Part shown: piece after piece, positions 6,044 through 9,258 of the stretch
Layout of the letters: every line of letters starts with the position of its first letter
Numbering within the stretch: the first letter of the stretch is position 1
The notes under the pieces: generated by a model
The model's database searches: none
What the model saw: the letters and a program-made list of their open reading frames with translations, nothing else
What the model was told of the DNA's origin: nothing
Position numbers and translations under genes: made by a program
Assembly (NCBI GenBank): GCA_012797505.1
Contig: JAAZOZ010000132.1
Location: forward strand, 1-9,258
From: Smithella sp.
GTDB taxonomy: Bacteria; Desulfobacterota; Syntrophia; Syntrophales; Smithellaceae
Length of the DNA: 9,258 nucleotides
Reading direction: 5' to 3'

Positions 6044-8308
6044 ATGAATCAGAAAATGAAGAACATTTTGCAGATTACGCCGCTGAAGATTACGCTTTTT
6101 GTCATTTTGATCGCGCTGGCGCTGTTTTTGATGGACTTTCAGTTTCTGCGCCTGGTGGAACTCAAAACGCTGGATCTGCGCATCGCGTCACGCGGCGACC
6201 TGAAGCCAGGCGGTGAAACCGTCATTGCCGTCATCGATGAAAAAAGCCTTTCCGAACTGGGCCGGTGGCCCTGGCCCCGGACAACGATCGCGCAAATGGT
6301 GCGAAAGTTGAAGCAGAACGGCGCCAAGGCGGTCGGCTTTGACATTGTTTTTTCCGAACCGGACATCAATGCCAATCTGAAAACCATTGACGCGCTTTGG
6401 GCCGAAATGAAAAAAAGCGGTATTTCCCAGCCCGGCGTCATTGATCTGCTGCGCAGGAAAAGAGCCGACGCGGACACGGACGCGATACTTGCCGCCTCCA
6501 TCAAGGAGGCCGGCAACGTCACCCTCGGATATTTCTTTCATTTTGCCCGAAAAGGATCCGATCAGGATCTGGCGCATCTCACGGCAAAGCGCATCGCGGA
6601 AAACGCGCGGTGCATAGAAAACTCCCGCTATCCAATGGTCAATTCCAGCTCGGGCAAGCCCAGCGATGCCCATATGCCGCATGCCTTCGCGCCGGAAGCC
6701 AATATTCCCGTTCTGTCTGCGGCGGGCCGCAACAGCGGCTATTTCAACGCCCTTCCCGACAGCGACGGGTCGAACCGCTGGTCGCCGCTGGTGATCGCTT
6801 TTGAAAACAATTACTATTCATCCCTGGCCGTTTCCCTGGTTTGGGCCTATCTCGATTTTCCCAATCTCTCGCTGAATCTCGAACCTTTCGGCGTAAATAG
6901 CGTGACCATTGACGATATCGTGATTCCGACGAATGAATCGGGGCAGTTGCTGATCAATTATATGGGGCCGCCGCAGACGTTTCCCCATTACTCCATTGCC
7001 GACATTCTGGCCGACCGTCTTCCGAAGGACGCCTTTCGCAACAAGATCGTTCTGGTCGGCGCGACGGCCATCGGCATTTATGATCTGCGCGTGACGCCTT
7101 TTTCCTCCACGTTTCCCGGCGTCGAAATTCACGCCAACGTCATCGACAATATTCTGCACCGGAACTTTCTGATCCACTCTTCCGTGACCCGTTTCATCGA
7201 TGTTTGCTCGATTATTCTTTTCGGGTTGATCCTCGGGATTTTGATTCCCCGTCTGCGGCCGATCACCGGCATGATTGCCGCTTTTTTGATGATCGCCGCC
7301 TTTGTCGTGATCAATTTCTTCGTTTTCTTCAGCTTCAACACCTGGCTGAACCTTGTCTATCCGCTGATCACCATGGCGACGATTTATCTGGGCATCACGA
7401 TTTATCATTACTTCAAGGAAGAGCGGGAAAAGAAGAAAATCCGCGGCGCGTTCCAGTACTACCTGACCTCCTCGGTTATCAATGAAATGCTGAAGGACCC
7501 GGGCAAGCTCAAGCTGGGCGGCGATAAGAAAGACCTGACCGTGCTGTTTTCGGACATCCGCGGCTTCACCACGATTTCCGAAAAAATGACGCCGGAAGAG
7601 CTGGTCGCCCTGCTCAATGAATACCTGACGACCATGACGAATCAGGTGTTCCATTACGACGGACTGCTGGACAAGTACATGGGCGACGCCATCATGGCGG
7701 TCTTCGGCGCGCCGCTGGATCAGCCCGATCACGCCGAGCGCGCCTGCCGGACCGCGCTGGCCATGATGAAAGAGTTGCGCAAGCTGCAGGATAAATGGAA
7801 AGCGGAAGGGCGCCCCGTGTTCGACATCGGCGTCGGACTCAATTCCGGCGACATGGTCGTGGGCAACATGGGATCGGAGATGCGCTTTGACTACACGGTC
7901 ATGGGCGACATGGTCAACCTGGGCTCGCGGCTGGAAGGGACCAACAAGGAATACGGCACCAATATCATCATCAGCGAGTTCACCTATGAAAAAGTGAAAG
8001 ACGCCATGTGCTGCCGCGAACTCGACGGCGTCCGCGTCAAAGGCAAGCTGAAGCCGGTCAAAATCTACGAATTGCTGGGCGAGAAGAAAGACGAGGCGGC
8101 GTTCAGGGATCTGCTGGAAGGCTTCGGCAAGGGGCTGGCGCTCTACCGGGAAGCAAAGTGGGATGAGGCGATTGCCGCGTTCCAGGGCGTTTTGGCCGCG
8201 CGACCCAACGACACCCCGTCAAAGGTGTATGTGGAGCGGTGCAAAAATCTGAAAGAGAACCCGCCCGCCGAACCGTGGGACGGCGTGTTCGTCATGACGA
8301 AGAAATGA
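6044..8308 (+). CDS. CHASE2-domain class III adenylate cyclase
   Basis: This 754-aa membrane protein should make cAMP from ATP in response to a periplasmic signal. An N-terminal membrane helix (about residues 13-33) is followed by a CHASE2 sensor domain (about 35-370), with the typical VIDEKSL (63-69), GRWPWPR (73-79), FDIVFSEPD (99-107) and KIVLVGAT (334-341) blocks. Three helices follow at about 385-402, 406-429 and 436-457. A short linker leads to the class III catalytic domain (about 495-680). Both metal Asp residues (Asp504 in FSDIRGF, Asp548 in GDAIMAVFG), the purine-binding Lys544 and Thr618, and the transition-state Asn625 and Arg629 are present, so it should be active; Lys plus Thr indicates ATP rather than GTP. 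The C-terminal tail (about 687-754) looks TPR-like and ends with the PWDGVF segment seen in relatives. AGGAG at 6031-6035 lies 8 bases before the ATG. Its stop overlaps the alr start, so the two are co-expressed. The CHASE2 ligand is unknown. Confidence 0.95.
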   Translation: MNQKMKNILQITPLKITLFVILIALALFLMDFQFLRLVELKTLDLRIASRGDLKPGGETVIAVIDEKSLSELGRWPWPRTTIAQMVRKLKQNGAKAVGFDIVFSEPDINANLKTIDALWAEMKKSGISQPGVIDLLRRKRADADTDAILAASIKEAGNVTLGYFFHFARKGSDQDLAHLTAKRIAENARCIENSRYPMVNSSSGKPSDAHMPHAFAPEANIPVLSAAGRNSGYFNALPDSDGSNRWSPLVIAFENNYYSSLAVSLVWAYLDFPNLSLNLEPFGVNSVTIDDIVIPTNESGQLLINYMGPPQTFPHYSIADILADRLPKDAFRNKIVLVGATAIGIYDLRVTPFSSTFPGVEIHANVIDNILHRNFLIHSSVTRFIDVCSIILFGLILGILIPRLRPITGMIAAFLMIAAFVVINFFVFFSFNTWLNLVYPLITMATIYLGITIYHYFKEEREKKKIRGAFQYYLTSSVINEMLKDPGKLKLGGDKKDLTVLFSDIRGFTTISEKMTPEELVALLNEYLTTMTNQVFHYDGLLDKYMGDAIMAVFGAPLDQPDHAERACRTALAMMKELRKLQDKWKAEGRPVFDIGVGLNSGDMVVGNMGSEMRFDYTVMGDMVNLGSRLEGTNKEYGTNIIISEFTYEKVKDAMCCRELDGVRVKGKLKPVKIYELLGEKKDEAAFRDLLEGFGKGLALYREAKWDEAIAAFQGVLAARPNDTPSKVYVERCKNLKENPPAEPWDGVFVMTKK

Positions 8309-9258
8309 GCCCGGGAAACGAGCAGAAATACCGCAGCTGGGTGGAAGTGGATTTGGACGCTTTTGCCGCGAATCTGCGCGAAATTCAGCGCCTGATCGGC
8401 CCCGGCGTGGATTTCCTGCAGACCGTGAAGGCCGACGCCTACGGCCACGGCGCCATTGAAATATCCCACGCCGCCCTGCGGGCGGGCGCGCGGATGCTGG
8501 GCGTGGCCAACGCCGACGAGGGCGTTCAGCTTCGGGTCAGCGGCATTGAAGCGCCCATCGTCATTCTGGGCCCCTCCATCCCGTCGGAGATTCCGGACAT
8601 GATCAAATACAACCTGACGCCGTCCGTTTCCGACGCGGGATTTGCCGAAGCGCTCGAAAGCCGGCTTATCCGCGCCCGCCGGAAGCTGCCGGTTCATGTG
8701 GAAGTGGACACCGGCATGGGCCGGGGGGGCACGATGCACAGCGAAGCCCTGGATCTGATTCAGCGCATTCTGGCACTGCCCCATCTGGTTCTGGAAGGCC
8801 TGTTCAGTCATTTTGCGGCCAGCGAAAATCTGACGTCCTACAACGAACGGCAGTGGAAATTGTTTTCAGATCTTCTGGCGGAGCTTGCGCGCCGGGGCAT
8901 TTCCATTCCCATCCGCCACATGGACAACAGCGGCGCGATTTTGAATTATCCCGGGCTGAAGCTGGAGATGACGAGGCCTGGCATCATGACATACGGCATC
9001 TATCCCTCAAACGAAACCAGGGACAAAGCCCATCTGACGCCCGTCATGTCTTTTAAAACGACGATCGTTCTGGTCAAGGAATTTCCCGCGGGCTACGGCA
9101 TCGGCTACAACCGCACCTACATCACGCAGGAAAAAACTCGCGTGGCGACCATCCCGGTCGGCTACGGCGACGGCTACCCGTTTCTCCTGTCCAACCGCGG
9201 CGAAGCCCTGATCCGCGGTCGGCGAGCGCCGGTCATCGGAAGAGTGTCCATGGACATG
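8305..9258 (+). CDS. alr: Alanine racemase, C-terminus beyond window
   Basis: The first 318 codons of a PLP-dependent alanine racemase, which converts L-alanine to D-alanine for peptidoglycan in the cytoplasm. The usual length is about 360-390 aa, so some 50-70 residues are missing. Lys42 in VKADAYGHG is the PLP-binding lysine. Arg140 lies in TGMGRGG, SHFAASE is at 168-174, and HMDNSGA (205-211) matches the family's HxxNSAA block. Tyr268 in GYGIGYNRTY is the second catalytic base, followed by GYGDGY (286-291) and GRVSMDM at the window end. The ATG at 8305 overlaps the cyclase stop codon as ATGA. No good Shine-Dalgarno site precedes it, so translation is probably coupled to that of the cyclase. 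The frame is open throughout and all expected motifs are intact. Confidence 0.96.
   Translation, partial: MSPGNEQKYRSWVEVDLDAFAANLREIQRLIGPGVDFLQTVKADAYGHGAIEISHAALRAGARMLGVANADEGVQLRVSGIEAPIVILGPSIPSEIPDMIKYNLTPSVSDAGFAEALESRLIRARRKLPVHVEVDTGMGRGGTMHSEALDLIQRILALPHLVLEGLFSHFAASENLTSYNERQWKLFSDLLAELARRGISIPIRHMDNSGAILNYPGLKLEMTRPGIMTYGIYPSNETRDKAHLTPVMSFKTTIVLVKEFPAGYGIGYNRTYITQEKTRVATIPVGYGDGYPFLLSNRGEALIRGRRAPVIGRVSMDM

Noticed and set aside
5824..6045. Minus-strand 73-codon ORF in the divergent region
   Set aside because: It spans both divergent promoters, has no recognisable features and no convincing ribosome binding site.
6818..7732. Minus-strand ORF of 304 codons
   Set aside because: It is antisense to the cyclase membrane and catalytic regions and shows no domain or start signal.

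Overview
This is a GC-rich bacterial window (roughly mid-50s % GC by eye) with compact genes, good Shine-Dalgarno sites and recognisable sigma70-type promoters. The gene set (a Kup K+ transporter, a YjgR-type HerA-like ATPase, a CHASE2 adenylate cyclase, alanine racemase and a desulforedoxin-like metal knuckle) fits an anaerobic Gram-negative of the former Deltaproteobacteria, perhaps near Syntrophus/Smithella. That placement is inference from protein character, not a database result.

Layout from left to right. (1) 1-425, minus: the N-terminal 141 codons of an MFS transporter, cut by the window edge, with a clear promoter upstream. (2) 614-1927, plus: a two-domain protein joining an N-formylglutamate amidohydrolase-like domain to a C39-like cysteine peptidase domain; this is the most unusual coding sequence here. 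(3) 1942-3765, minus and convergent with (2): Kup-type potassium uptake protein. (4) 3973-5508, plus: DUF853/YjgR HerA-like ATPase behind a near-consensus promoter. (5) 5537-5803, minus: an 88-aa protein with a Cys-rich desulforedoxin-like knuckle and a Lys/Ala/Pro-rich histone H1-like tail. (6) 6044-8308, plus: membrane-bound CHASE2 class III adenylate cyclase with all canonical catalytic residues. (7) 8305-9258 and beyond, plus: alanine racemase, overlapping (6) by ATGA and cut by the window edge.

Only the cyclase and alanine racemase form an evident operon; the other genes are single transcription units in alternating orientation. Regulatory DNA is quite readable. The MFS and yjgR-like promoters are near copies of each other across about 30 bp. 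The promoter of the 88-aa protein carries a perfect 12-bp palindrome in its spacer. Genes (4) and (5) converge on one perfect inverted repeat that supplies both Lys-Lys-stop ends and looks like a bidirectional terminator. No tRNA, rRNA, CRISPR array, insertion sequence or phage gene was seen. No defence-type or wholly new multi-gene system is evident; the novelty lies in two domain fusions and in the promoter/terminator architecture.
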